Below the pieces are notes generated by a model. It searched no databases and was not told where the DNA came from. It saw nothing but the letters and a program-made list of their open reading frames with translations. Position numbers and translations under genes: made by a program. Below, piece after piece: positions 1-11,436 of a stretch of DNA of 64,000 nt. Numbering within the stretch: the stretch's first letter is position 1; each line of letters starts with the position of its first letter. Source of the stretch: Pisolithus tinctorius (lineage: Eukaryota > Basidiomycota > Agaricomycetes > Boletales > Pisolithaceae); NCBI GenBank assembly GCA_024663395.1, contig JANFAH010000008.1:1736001-1800000 (forward strand), read 5' to 3'.

Positions 1-598
1 GTCCCAAAATCTCGGTCGCGTTGATTCCACGAATGCAATATGCGAGTAAGTACTACTGTGCACAGTGCTGCAACATCACGCTCAGCCAGAGTCACATCTC
101 AAGGGCTGGATCCCCGCTCATGCTCCTTGTGCCTTTGATTCTACCGCTTGAGGCGGGCCTAGGTTTTGTCCAATGGGCTCATAAAATCTATCAGCGGCTG
201 TAGGTGACATTACACCATATTCGGTGGCTCCTCCTATCTGTAATCCTTTCTTCAGACCCAAAGTACACCACAAGTTCATGGCTTATATCGTTGATCTGGT
301 TCACGTCTTGGAGATATTGTTCGCACTCACGGCCAACAACAACGAAAAGAAACTTACACGTGGCGCCATAACTTTGGCTTTTAACGCATACTACTATTCA
401 GAAATGCGACTTAACGCTCACCAGCGCATCAAGCGCTTTGACTTTAAGGTGCCGGGCCGCGATACCGTTCTCGAGAAGATTATTTCCTTGGTCAGGATGA
501 GCCCTGTTGCCGACAGTGACATTTCCAGGGTGCTTGCAAGCATTCGTCCGGCAGACTTGGAGCGAGACGAGGAGTGGCGTACTAATGCTAGCGATTAG
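1..598 (+). CDS. G-domain (P-loop) GTPase, C-terminal part, cut by left edge
   Basis: This is the 3' end of a gene that starts outside the window. Reading exons 1-45, 104-199 and 256-598, with introns 46-103 (GTAAGT...CAAG) and 200-255 (GTAGGT...TTCAG), gives one open frame. It holds a hydrophobic stretch (LMLLVPLILPL), then VHHKFMAYIVDLVHVLEIL, an LTRGAITLAFNAYY helix region and a stop after DLERDEEW. Hydrophobic segment plus MAYIVDL helices is the usual C-terminal tail of the basidiomycete G-domain GTPases as I know them. The same exon order and intron positions recur in the gene at 52.3-57.6 kb, which reads on past this stop point into TPR repeats. I first took it for a broken copy, but the clean introns and stop favour the end of an intact gene. 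The GTPase part itself is not visible here. Confidence 0.65.
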
Positions 599-973
599 GA
601 AGCATATTGAAAGCTACAATACTACAAGTATTTCAGTCTCTAGTATTTCTCAGGTCTGTCTAATTACTTCTCATCATTTGTACGATCCTGCTTTCTGTCA
701 TTGCTATTGTCACATCTTGCTTTGTATGACCATCCTATACCCTGTATCCCGATTCCCTACTGGAACACCATGCTGACAGATCTCTTGGGCACTCTGACCG
801 TTCCACAGATGCAAGGCTGCAGTGAATTCAGACTGGGTGACTGGAATAAACTGTCCAATTGATATGACATATTACTGCCGCGGCGAACCTTTACATGCGC
901 TCTCACCACCCAAACTGATTAGTTAGTGAGTTATTTGACAGTTGATCAATAACATGCCCTATATAATAGCAAC
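599..973. other. Intergenic, convergent 3' ends
   Basis: About 375 bases between the GTPase-tail stop and the 3' end of the minus-strand F-box gene. I see no gene, repeat or RNA here. It probably holds both 3' UTRs. Confidence 0.5.
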
Positions 974-2568
974 TCAAAATTCTGCCTTGAAAGGCGGCTT
1001 CGCAATGCTCGGAACTGGATCACCACAAGTTGGTTCGCACCAGTGCTGTGATGTGAGGTCAGATGGATAGCTAAATTTGGAAGAAAGATAGGAGCTTACG
1101 TTGAGCGTTGCAGCATGCGACGGGTTGGTCGTTTGAGTCCTGCAGTTGTAGCCGTACCAGCAGTCACTTGTTTGGAGAGGTAGTGCATCTAGAAAGGGAG
1201 ACGTGTCAGCATATTCATGAGCTACAAAAGCCCAGTCGTACGCTTTCGTTTCCACACTATGTACCACTTGTGCAGGTGGTCACTCAGGAATCGACAGAGG
1301 CACTCCATACAGAGTAAGAATTCACATGGTGTGTTGGTGTGATAGAAGACCTCGCTTATCAGCAAATCGTACGGGTGCTTCCTCCAAACATCATGGAAAG
1401 TATCTGCCTCCCTTATGTATCCGGATAGGCGACCCTTCAAGAATGAACGCATGCAATCGGGATTTACATAACCTCGGAGGCATTCCCAGTCTGAACACCT
1501 TCAGGACAACTTCGCACTCGTGTGTTCCAATGCTCACCTGTTGGACCCCAAAGAAATTTCCTCAAAAGCTTCGAATGGCAGTGATAACCTATTGTACTCA
1601 TGAATGAATAAGTGGAGCCGGGAGGAGTAATGCGGAGCTAACATTCGAAGATGTCTACCGGTGCTTGGTCGAGTATAGTTTCCTCCGCTATGTCCTTACG
1701 CAGATTCCGACTCAAAAGGACGTCGTCCAGAGCAAGGAAGAGAAAGTCATTCAGACCTTGTGGAATGTCGTACACGTCAGCAGCAGGTTGGGACAGTTTG
1801 CCGCTATAAGCGCCCAAAAACATGTCAAGTAGAGACAGATAGCTGCCACCGATTTCTGTACTATTGTAGCCTAGCTGTGGGATCTGACAGATGTTTCACG
1901 CACTGGTAAAGGAATAAGCATTGGAAGCCCACTGGGCCAGGCGGCCAAGGAAGGTATTTAACCTCTTGATCTCTTTGAGCTCGGGGGTGGGTAATGCGTC
2001 GAAAAACTGCCGCTGCATTTCTCTGATTCTGTCTTCTGTCTCATTATCATGTCGGTGGCCGGTGGTCGCGTGAAGACAAGCCAGTAGGCACATTCTGAGC
2101 AAGGCACGTCGAAAGCGGTACGACTCTGCAGCAGAGAGTCGAGTCGTTCGAAATTGATTATTTTTTTCTCTGACGATGAACTTATCAATTGATGTTCTAT
2201 GTATGTCGTTCGGAAAAGCACCTCCAGCTGAATATGTCTTCGAGCTCTTGGATTTGTGAGGCGATTTTAGCCAGGCCACGAATATCGTCATTCGAAAGAG
2301 GGTAGCTGTTTTGAAGTTGATTCTCAGCAAGAAACTCCCGGACAGGCCTATTCTCCAAACAGTTCCTGTTGCACCTGATATAACGGAGCGCATGGGGCAA
2401 GGCTGGGCCGAGAAGATTGTTGGCCACCGCGCGATGAGCCAGGGCGGAATGTGCACGATAGACATCGTAGATGGCCTTCGAGGTTAACACCACTAACGTT
2501 AGACTTTCGAAGTCGGGTATCCATGTGAGGATGCATTTCACGATGTCAGGTTCAAGTTGGAATGCCAT
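974..2568 (-). CDS. F-box-like protein with Cys/His-rich C-terminus
   Basis: The protein begins MAFQLEPDIVKCILTWIP, an F-box-like start (short N-terminal helix, then LTLVVLTSKAIYDVYR). Exon 1 joins exon 2 through a roughly 52-bp intron (about 2180-2231, GTGCTT...CGTCAG) into a helical region containing LSAAESYRFRRALLRMC. Exon 3 starts near 1881 (LGYNSTEIGGSYLSLLD). Later exons carry MRSFLKGRLSGYIREADTFH and a C-terminal segment DCWYGYNCRTQ...H..LN...CEPT. That Cys/His pattern is common at the end of agaricomycete F-box-like proteins and may bind zinc. An SCF ubiquitin-ligase adaptor role is inferred from the N-terminus only. Exon borders after exon 3 are approximate. Confidence 0.6.
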
Positions 2569-3032
2569 CTATAATCGCCAGTGATGGTGACGATGCATCG
2601 AAGTGTGAGGTGTGGTCCACGCGTGTTCATGGCGCTTGTTACAGTAGAACTCCGACTTTCCTCCTCACACCCTCACATCACACACGAAATACTCCGTTTT
2701 CATGGCGGGCAATCAGTCAAAGAATCACCGTATACCTGCGGGCTTACTCCCCAATGTCGCCTCGGTGCGCTTTTTACTTCTGGCAGTGGCAATTACTGAT
2801 CCGCCAGGTATTAGTCGCAAGGGCCATCACAGGCCCCCGTTGGGCGTTCCACATCGTACGTCGGAACATCGAGAAATGCCTCTGGAGGGACGCTCTCCAG
2901 GGTGAGGCGATTCTTCTATAGGTCGAAGGAATGTTTCCAAAGTTCCACAATTTCGGATGTATGTGATTTTCGCTGCCCGCTTATCGTGAGGACTCAGCGA
3001 TCTCGTTGGACAGAGTCGGGAGTTGGAGGTCA
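2569..3032. promoter_or_regulatory. Divergent intergenic region, F-box gene / NLR1
   Basis: This stretch separates the start of the minus-strand F-box gene from the plus-strand NLR1. Short open frames here have no recognisable product. The first NLR1 exon may begin inside it. I see no clear TATA box or repeat. Confidence 0.35.
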
Positions 3033-6000
3033 ATGCTGGGCAAGTTCAGGGGGAATATCTTCCAGAGGTGAGTGGTGTGCCCCGTTCTGTTAACACAAGG
3101 ACTCGGAGCGACTCAAGTGAATAGATTCAAGGATCAGGTGACAACGCACAACCAGGTCATGTACCGGCTACGATTGGCGGCGACATCGGTGCTGCATTTG
3201 ATGGCAGGGAGCTAACGTCGCATATCGACGGAGGCACTGTCGATCTCACGGCTTTCAAAGATTTTAATGAAGTCATTACTACTCTTCCCGAGGTAAGCAT
3301 TTCGCTTGGCCTCCACACAATGATTGCATACATGCGCCAGGTCCACCCCTACTTCCACATGGCGCTGGGCATTTTGACGGCCGCCTCTCATGTACGTCTC
3401 ACTTCTATGTGCATTCCTTATCTCATATAGATATCCATAGTCGCTCTTGAATCAATCGAATCTTGACAAGGAAATGCCCCTCCTGCGTGTGGTCAAGAAT
3501 GTCTACGAGTTTCTTACGAAAGAAGATAATATCAAGAATATCCAGAGCATGAAGGAAACTGCGGGGAAAATTGCGAGGGTGACAAGTGGTGCGACGCAGT
3601 TCATTATAAACTACCCCCAGACGAGGAACTTCTGTATGTCGAGTGAGCTTGTTTATCATATGGGACTGATTTCATGCGTCGTCAGGGGAGAAGTCGAATA
3701 AGGAGATAACACACGAAACGGAGACAATCACCGGTGCATACGCCAAGATGCTAGACGTTCTGATGAAACAATCCCGCTGTCCTGCTCCTCGGGATGTTCC
3801 GATTGACATCTATCCCGTTCTTGAAGACTTGGATTTAGACTGGATGGCTTGTGCGCAAGGTGCAGGTCTCGTTAGCACCAAGAGATGCCTTGATGGTACT
3901 AGAGAAGAGGTCTTGACAGACATTGTCAACTGGATCCATGACGCGGATGGAAGTGCCCCACACATCCTCTGGTTGTATGGGGAAGGTGGCAAGGGAAAAT
4001 CTGCCATTGCGCAGACCATTGCGCTGTGGTTCAAGAGCGTCGGCGGGACCGGAGCGTGCTTCTGTTTTTCTCTCGACAGACAGGCCGAGCACCGCGAAGA
4101 AAAGTTATTCGCGACCGTCGCGCGTGATCTAGCGAGCTGTGACCCTGCGTTCCGGCGAGCTTTGGCTGCTGTGATCGCGAAGGATCGTTCCCTCATGTCT
4201 ACATCCGACTTCGCGCTGCAGTGGGAGAAATTCATTTTGGAGCCATTAGCCGAGGCTTCGGTTGCTATGGTTGGCAAGGTGGTAGTAGTTATCGACGCGC
4301 TGGACGAGAGTGGTCTGGTACCATCGCGGGTCTTGTCGGTGCTCGCATCAACCCGGACTGCTAACCTGCCTCGTAACCTTCGTGTCCTTGTGACGTCTCG
4401 TCCTTTGCCTGGAAGGGAGTTTATCATGGGTCCTGCTCGCATTCCACACGTCAAGTCAATCTCGTTGGACGATGTACCCCCACGGTCTATGGAACGTGAT
4501 ATATGGCGATATGCCATGAAGCAAATTGGCCATCTTCAGGACATTGGCGCCCCGGAAGTCTATATGATTGCTCAGAAGTCAGCTGGTTTTTTTGAGTGGG
4601 CTCGTCTGGCCTGCGAGTTCATTCAATCCACCAAGCGAGGTTGTACGGTGAAGGAGCGCTTTGACAAGATCATACATCATTCAGGGGATGGGCGAACTCT
4701 TCTAGATGTCATGTATCGCGCGATACTGGACGACGTTTTTCAGTCAGGCCAGATCACCTTTGCAAAGTACCATTCTGTGATGCAGCAGGTTCTGCTGACG
4801 TTGGAACCACTGCTTATGGTTGGATTAAACAAGATGCGTAGTTGCTTCCCTCGTGAGGAGGATCGTTATGATGTGGCTGCTGTACTTGCACCCATGGCAT
4901 TCCTGTTGGGTGGAATCACGGATAGGTCTTCTCCCATTCAACCTTTTCATGCATCATTCTATGACTTCCTCAAAGATCGCGACCGGAGCCATGAATACTT
5001 CATCGATATCGATGCATCTGATGAGCACTACCACCTTGCCTTTGCTTCCTTGCAAATTCTTCGCAATGACTTGCATTTCAACATCTGCGCACTGGAAAGT
5101 TCCTACACGAGCAACTCTGAGGACCATAATTTGTCTGAGAAGGTCCACAAAAACATCTCATCTCATCTATCCTATTCATGTCGATTCTGGGCCCAACATC
5201 TACAAAAGGTTGCCTCTGACCCTGCACTTGCAAGATTTGTCGAGGCCATCCTTGGAAGTGAAAAATTCCTTTTCTGGCTTGAGACTCTCAGCCTACTTGG
5301 TGCATTTGGCAATGCTGCTACTGCCCTTGCATCTGCTGCTGAATGGCTACAGGTAAGCACACCCAATTGGCATTTTGACTTGTGTATCTTATATCTGGTT
5401 GAAGGGCCAAGCTGGTTGTGAGGGCACAGCAACATTAGCAAGAGAAGGGGTGAATTTTGTGCATATCTTTGCTGTTCCAATCTCACACAGTGCACCACAC
5501 CTTTACATATCTGCACTACCATTGGCACCTTCAAACTCTGTGCTTTTTGCAAGGTTTAGATCAAAGTTCTCTCACCTTGCCAGGGTTGTTGAAGGAGGCC
5601 TGAATGATTGGCCAGCTGCTCAGCTCACTTTGCTGGGGCACAGTTCTCCAGTTTCTTCAGTGTCCTTCTCCTGTGATGGCAAGAGGATTGCTTCAGGCTC
5701 AGATGACAAGACTATTAGGATCTGGGATGCTGTGAGAGGTGTACAAATTGGCAGCCCTCTGCAAGGACACAAATCAGTCCATTCAGTTGCATTCTCCCAT
5801 GATGGAAGGTGGATTGTGACAGGTGGAGATGACAACATTGTGAGCATTTGGGATATTGGGAGTGGTGCAGTTATCATTTGCTTTGAGGGGCATCATTCCA
5901 GGGTCCGTTCAGTTGCATTCTCTTCTGATGCCAAGAGGATTGTATCAGGCTCAGATGACTGCACAGTGAAGATTTGGGGTGTTGAAAGTTGCAGGCAGAT

Positions 6001-7779
6001 TGGTGACCTAAGAGGGCACACTTTACATGTCCGCTCAGTTGCATTTTCTCATGATGACAAAACAATTATCTCAGGCTCTGTTGACACAACTGTCAGGGTC
6101 TGGCATGTTGAGAGTGGCATGTGGGTTCACAGTAAGCTTTGTGGGCATAGACAACCAGTTTTTTCAGTTGCATTCTCTTATGATGACAAGAGGATTGTCT
6201 CAGGTTCTGAGGATAAGACAATCAAAATCTGGGATGCTATGGAGAAAGTGCAAATTGGCACCATTAATGGGCATGATGCATTGGTTTATTCAGTTTCATT
6301 TTCCCCTGATGGGAGAAGAATTGTATCAAGCTCATCAGACAAGACAGTGAGGCTCTGGGATGTTGAGAGTAGGTTGCAGATAGGCAGTAGCCTGCAGGGC
6401 CATACAACTATTGTCCGTTCAGTTGCATTCTCCCCTGATGGGATGAGAGTTGTCTCTGGTTCACAAGACAAGACTGTGAGGGTCTGGGATGGTGAGAGAG
6501 GGGAAGTTTGTAGTTCTTCTCAGGATGCTTCACAATTCTTCTCTGTTGCATTCTCTTGTGATGGCAGTAAAATTGTCTCTGGTTCAGAGGATAAGACAGT
6601 CAGGATCTGGGATGTTGAAAGTGGCAAGCAGATTGGAAGCCCCCTTGTTGGACATAGTTCTCAGGTTTGCTCAGTGGCATGCTCCCATCATGGGAACATG
6701 ATTGTTTCAGGATCACATGACAATACACTGAGGGTCTGGCATGCTGAGGGTGGTGTGTGGGTTGATAGCATATTTCATGGACATGAAGGACCAGTCTTTT
6801 CAGTTACATTCTCCCAAGATGACAAGAGGATTGTCTCAGGTTCTGAGGATATGACAGTTAGAATCTGGGATGCTAAGGGTGGGGTGCATATAGGGAGCTA
6901 TTTCCAGGGCCACACTTCTTCTGTGTTCTCAGTTGCCTTCTCTCCTGATTGCAAGAGGGTTGTCTCTGGTTCAAATGACAAGACTATCAGGGTCTGGAAT
7001 GCTGAGAGAGGTGTACAAATTGGAGCCCCACTCCAGGGGCACAAATCATCAGTGCATTCTGTTGCCTTCTCCCATGATGGCACAAGAATTGTGTCTGGTT
7101 CATATGATAAGACAGTGAGGGTGTGGGATGCTGAAATAGGTGTGCAGCTTGGTGTCCCTTTGGAGGGGCATAGTTCATGGGTCCACTCTGTTGCATTCTC
7201 ACCTGATGGGAAGTGGATTGTGTCAGGTTCAGATGACAAGACTGTGAGGGTCTGGGACACTGAGGAAAGTGTGGAAATAGGCAGTCCATTGCGAGGGCAT
7301 GCTTCTTGGGTCAACTCTGTTGCAGTTTCACCTGATGGAAAAACAATTGCCTCAGGATCAAATGACAAGACTGTGAGACTTTGGAATGCTCAGCATTACA
7401 TGGACATGATTAGGACCACTAATGGATCCAAACCAGGTGAGTAGTGTCTGATATAATGTTCTGCCTTGTTCTCAAAGATCTTCAAAACACTGCAGTATAT
7501 CCTATTGTCCTTTCCAGTTCACAATCACATGCACTACATGACAGCAAACAGATTCTGGATGGTCTTCCAAGGATGGTATCACAGCCAGTCACACTTGGGG
7601 AAGATGGCTGGATTAGGGGTCCAGCAGGTAGATTGCTTCTGTGGATACCACCCATGTTGCAAGACCCATTTTACTCAATGTGGACCACAAAAGTAATTCC
7701 CACTGGTTGCATAGTGTTAGACTTGAGCAAGATGGTTCATGGGAAAATGTGGCAGGAATGCTTTAAATCTGCTGCCTAG
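3033..7779 (+). CDS. NLR1: NACHT-WD40 STAND protein
   Basis: STAND-class immune-type receptor: helical N-terminal region, NACHT NTPase, WD40 repeats. The N-terminal exons (about 3126-3646) contain HPYFHMALGILTAAS and a helical stretch ending TRNF, matching NLR2. The main exon (3687-5352) has Walker A GEGGKGKSA, Walker B VVVVIDALDE and sensor VTSRPL. Intron 5353-5405 leads to an exon with 14 WD40 units of about 43 residues (GH...SVAFS.DG...SGS.DKT.R.WD). A last intron (about 7437-7482, GTGAGT...CAAAG) leads to a tail with EDGWIRGPAGRLLLW, stop at 7779. The WD40 exon has almost no CpG while the NACHT exon is CpG-rich; the frame stays open. The start is uncertain: ATG 3033 is one candidate, but its splice phase does not fit cleanly. 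Confidence 0.85.
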
Positions 7780-8058
7780 CTTTGATTGCCAATTCCATGG
7801 CTGTGTTTGATGATGCATGTACAGTACAATACAAGAATATGATGAAATCTCATTTAGATTCAGCTTTTGTTTTAGGAAGTGAACAATGCCTAATCAAGTC
7901 CTGTGTGTAAGGCTTGACCCCTTGGACCTGGGTTCAAAGTGCCAGCAAAAATATATGGCAGGGAAACTCTCCATCTAGTCAATCTAAATTTGGGGTCATG
8001 TCCATGAGGATTGCAGGTGCTGGGAAAATGATAGCATAGTTTCCTCAGTGGTGAGAGG
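7780..8058. other. NLR1 3' flank, CpG-poor
   Basis: AT-rich, nearly CpG-free sequence between the NLR1 stop and the first solo LTR. It ends with AGAGG (8054-8058), the left target-site copy of that LTR. No gene seen. Confidence 0.5.
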
Positions 8059-9271
8059 TGTTAAAGTCGGACAACACCCCTGGCTCCTTCTTAGGGCAGA
8101 GTTGGAGCGGGTTGGGCTGTGGAGTACAGTGGTCAAAGTCCGAAGTGAATCTGACCACTGGGTGACAAGATATTCGACAAACAGTGAGCGGAGGGGTATG
8201 AAGGAAAGTCTCGGAGGCTGAGGTCGGAGTCAGAGCCGGAGATCAGAGGTCGGAGGTCAGATGAGAGGGCATTGGGTTCAGCTAGTGCGCTGCCCCCTTG
8301 TGTGAGCTCAGCCCTTGTATTTCAGAGGTGGAGCAGACTCAGAGGAAGTGGAGATGAAACTCCAGAGGGGACTGAGAGGGAGTTGAAGGTGGGGACTTTA
8401 TTCAATATTCGTACTGATTACATCGGAGTACTACGTGGCCTTATATACGATGTAGGTCATGTGATGAGACCTAAACAACAGGGTTTGTTGTAGGCTCGCA
8501 CCAAGAACCAACAGAGAAGAACGAGAAGAAGGAAGAGGAGGCAGTCTTAGAAGCAGGCAGATTTAGGACTTGTAGACCCAAATGAACTAGCTTAGAGCTA
8601 GTTGGGTGATTGAGCAACGGTACTTATACTATAGTACATGAGGTATCGGTGAGGCATACATGAGGTCCGTGACATCATAGTGATGTCATGATGATATCAT
8701 AGTGGAGTGGAATGTACTAGAAGGGGAAGGCATGGTAAAGGTGAGGCAAGGCCTAGGCCAGAACCCGGACTGAGATCAAGAGATAAGATAAGATGAAAGG
8801 AAAAGAGTACGTATCATAACAGGTCAAGGGCGGTGCAGTACGGAATGTAAACCAATAAGTGCATAGTGGGTTAGAGTCCTTCTGACACAAGGGATAGAGG
8901 GTAGGGACGATGGGGACCTTAACTGAGACAAGGAAACTACTACAACGAGGAAAAGAGGGTAAATACCAAAGGAGTGGAAGAATGGAGAAAACCGACATGA
9001 GGGCAGAACCCTATCTAGAATGCAGGGCTGCAAGTCTGACAGCCCACGTGACCAACCTTAGGGCGGAGTTGAGCAGAGTTGGTCAGAACATGGACAGGGG
9101 ACCTCGGAGAGGCATGGAGATGTGTCGGGAGGGTCGGAGGAGCATGGGAACATGTCGGAGGAGGGCAGAGAAGCGTGGGAACATGTCGGAAGAGGGTGGA
9201 GAAGTGTGGGAACATGTTGGAGGAGGGTGGAGTAGGTGTTAGGGGCTTATGCTGGTGTCATGGTCATGACA
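8059..9271 (-). repeat. Solo LTR related to Ty3-B, split by a second solo LTR
   Basis: It begins TGTTAAAGTCGG and ends CATGACA, flanked on both sides by AGAGG (8054-8058 and 9272-9276), a 5-bp target duplication. The stretch around 8265-8335 (GGGTTCAGCTAGTGCGCTGC and on) closely matches the LTRs at 17423-18136 and 24913-25626, so it belongs to a sister family. A different solo LTR sits inside at 8460-8821. Without that insertion the LTR is about 850 bp. Minus orientation is assigned because Ty3-B codes on the minus strand and this copy reads the same way. Confidence 0.75.
8460..8821 (-). repeat. Solo LTR of the Ty3-A family
   Basis: This 362-bp LTR is the reverse complement of the Ty3-A LTRs (10570-10945, 28175-28538). 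It starts TGTGATGAGACC, ends ATCATAACA, and is flanked by GGTCA at 8455-8459 and 8822-8826. No internal region is left, so the element was lost by LTR-LTR recombination. It retains several CpGs, unlike the Ty3-A LTRs, which suggests a younger insertion. Confidence 0.85.
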
Positions 9272-9605
9272 AGAGGAAGGATACCTAACTGTGCATGTGC
9301 ACCCTTGTGGATGTAGGGGTATATAGACTGGTAGCCAAATTCTGTTATATGTATGTAGGTGATTGTCATATCCATGACACTGAACCACCTCTAAAATCTC
9401 CCTAAGGACCCTCTAACAGGCCTAGGGTCTTTCTGACACCTTGCCAGCCTATACTGAGTCCCTCTGATGCATATTGTATCCCATTGACTTGGCCCAAGCC
9501 TGCTGAAGGTGGCTTAGTGTCTTGACAATGCATTCAAACCAGTCCCAAGTTGCTCTGATTGCCCTAGCAATCCTCAAATGGTTCTGCTGGCCTAGACCCA
9601 CCCTT
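9272..9605. other. Unassigned CpG-poor sequence between solo LTRs
   Basis: No ORF or repeat recognised. It ends with CCCTT (9601-9605), the left target-site copy of the next solo LTR. Confidence 0.4.
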
Positions 9606-10000
9606 TGTGACAAGACCTAACAACAGGGTTTGTTGTAGGCTTGCACCAAGAACCACAAAGAGAGGTAAAGAGAAGAGAGAAGGAGATGACTTAGAAGCAG
9701 AGAACTTTAGGACTCATAGACCCAAATGAACTAGCTTAGAGCTAGTTGGGAGATTGAGCAACAGTACTTATAGTAAGATACATGCGGTAATGGCAAGGCA
9801 TACATGAGGTCTGTGACATCATAGTGATGTCATAATGATATCATAGTGGAGCAGAATGTACCAGAAGGGGAACACATGGTAGCAGCAAGGTGAGGTCCAG
9901 ACTGGAGTCTGGGCCAAGTCTGAAGAGATAAGATAAGACAAGAGATTAGATAAGACAAAAAGAAAAGGAAAGAAAAGGAGAAAGAGTACATATTGTAACA
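9606..10000 (-). repeat. Second solo LTR of the Ty3-A family
   Basis: This 395-bp LTR begins TGTGACAAGACC and ends ATTGTAACA, with CCCTT on both sides (9601-9605 and 10001-10005). It shares the interior blocks GAACTAGCTTAGAGCTAG and GTGACATCATAGTGATGTCA with the solo LTR at 8460. It is almost CpG-free. Confidence 0.85.
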
Positions 10001-10569
10001 CCCTTGACCCATTCCAACTACCCTTGTCCCTGACTGAACCATACTGGATTGACCCACATTGCTATGCTGCAAGGTAACCTGACTTCCAGCTTTACTTTGA
10101 TTGCTGTTCTGACTTACATATGTACTTACATAATTCTTTGATCACTGGCATTTAGGATCTTTGGGCTGTGTGCCCATACCTTTGCTCTTGGTATCCTGAC
10201 CCACCAAGCACTGCTCTCTGTATGTAGACTCCAGTATGTAACCTTGTATGTAGTATTGTAGATGCCTCAGTTCATACAGTGGCTCAAAAAAGTGACCCAA
10301 TGTTGGGTGATTTTGGAAAGATTTGAGATTTATGAGAGAACCAATAGGAATTAGTTCAAACTCTTGAAGGGCCCCAAATAGCACTAATTATTGCCTTGAC
10401 AACAAGGGTTTGTTCATGTAATTTGATGGCCATTGCACTGAGATGTATCCATTTTGAAAATGGTATATCACTGGGACACTTTTTTGAGCATGATGTTGTC
10501 AGTCATTATTTAGTGAATAACATAAGGATTTGATAGCTTCTGAAGGATGTTGTGCTTTAACCTTGCCTG

Positions 10570-10945
10570 TGTTACAATATGTAGACTTTTCCTTTTTTTC
10601 TCTTCTTCCTTTTCATCTTATCTAATCTCTTGTCTTATGTATCTTATCTCTTTGGACTCAGTCCAGACTCCAGTCTAGACCTTGCCTCACTGTTACCATG
10701 TGCCTTCCTTCTATTATGTTCCACTCCACTATGATGTCATGGACCTCATGTATGCCTCACAGTTACCTCATGTACCATACTATAAGTACTGTTGCTCAAT
10801 CCCTAGACTAGCTCCAAGCTAGTTCACTTGGGTCTACAAGTCCTAAAGCTCCTGCTTCTAAAGCTGTCTCCTACCCTTTCCTCCTTCTTTCTATTGGTTC
10901 TTGGTATGAGCCTACAACAAACCCTGTTGTTTAGGTCTTGTCACA
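10570..10945 (+). repeat. 5' LTR of Ty3-A
   Basis: A 376-bp LTR with TG...CA ends, paired with 28175-28538. It has nearly no CpG. Confidence 0.9.
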
Positions 10946-11436
10946 CTTGAACTAGCTTCCTTCTCATTGTACCTCACACCTGCTTGTCATTTCCATCATT
11001 CCTTGCTTCTTTCAAGAAGGTTCATGGGTGTACTCACCAAGTCCCCCAGCCTCTGAACCAGACCCAAACCTTTTTGAACCCTTCATCCCTGAGCACCACT
11101 TGCCCCCTCTGCTCTTTGACTCTCTTACCTACCCCTTACCCCCACCCCCTTCCTATCCCTTCTCTGTCAGGTCCATCTATCTTTGTTCTCTACCTGCTGA
11201 ACCCCAGCACCCCTGTTACAACCTCTGCCCTCATCAAATGTTGAAATGTCCTGAACACTATGGACAACATCTAGGACCAGATCACTGATCTACAACATGC
11301 CCTTGACATGCTAAGGTAGGAAAATCAAAGACTAAACCAGGATCTAGGTGCTGCTCAGGAAACTATCACCACAATTGAAGGGCAACATAATCAATGGAAT
11401 GCCCTCCCTGCCAATGTCATCCAGAGGCAGATAGAG

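Noticed and set aside
1..598. Broken 5' fragment of a TPR-HET gene
   Set aside because: The hydrophobic stretch, introns and clean stop fit the normal C-terminus of the G-domain GTPase family, so it is more likely the end of an intact gene running off the window.
3810..4517. 235-codon ORF antisense to NLR1
   Set aside because: Shadow of the CpG-rich NACHT exon; the plus-strand frame has all NACHT motifs.
7885..7960. tRNA or SINE at GGGTTCAAAGTGCC
   Set aside because: A box-B-like word is present but I find no box A at proper distance and no cloverleaf.
8910..9242. 110-codon ORF on the plus strand
   Set aside because: Lies within the solo LTR and is made of degenerate Gly/Arg/Glu-rich repeats; no sign of a real protein.
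10984..11288. Two 86-codon ORFs after the 5' LTR
   Set aside because: Pro-rich frames in CpG-free leader sequence of Ty3-A, without the start of gag; no family resemblance.
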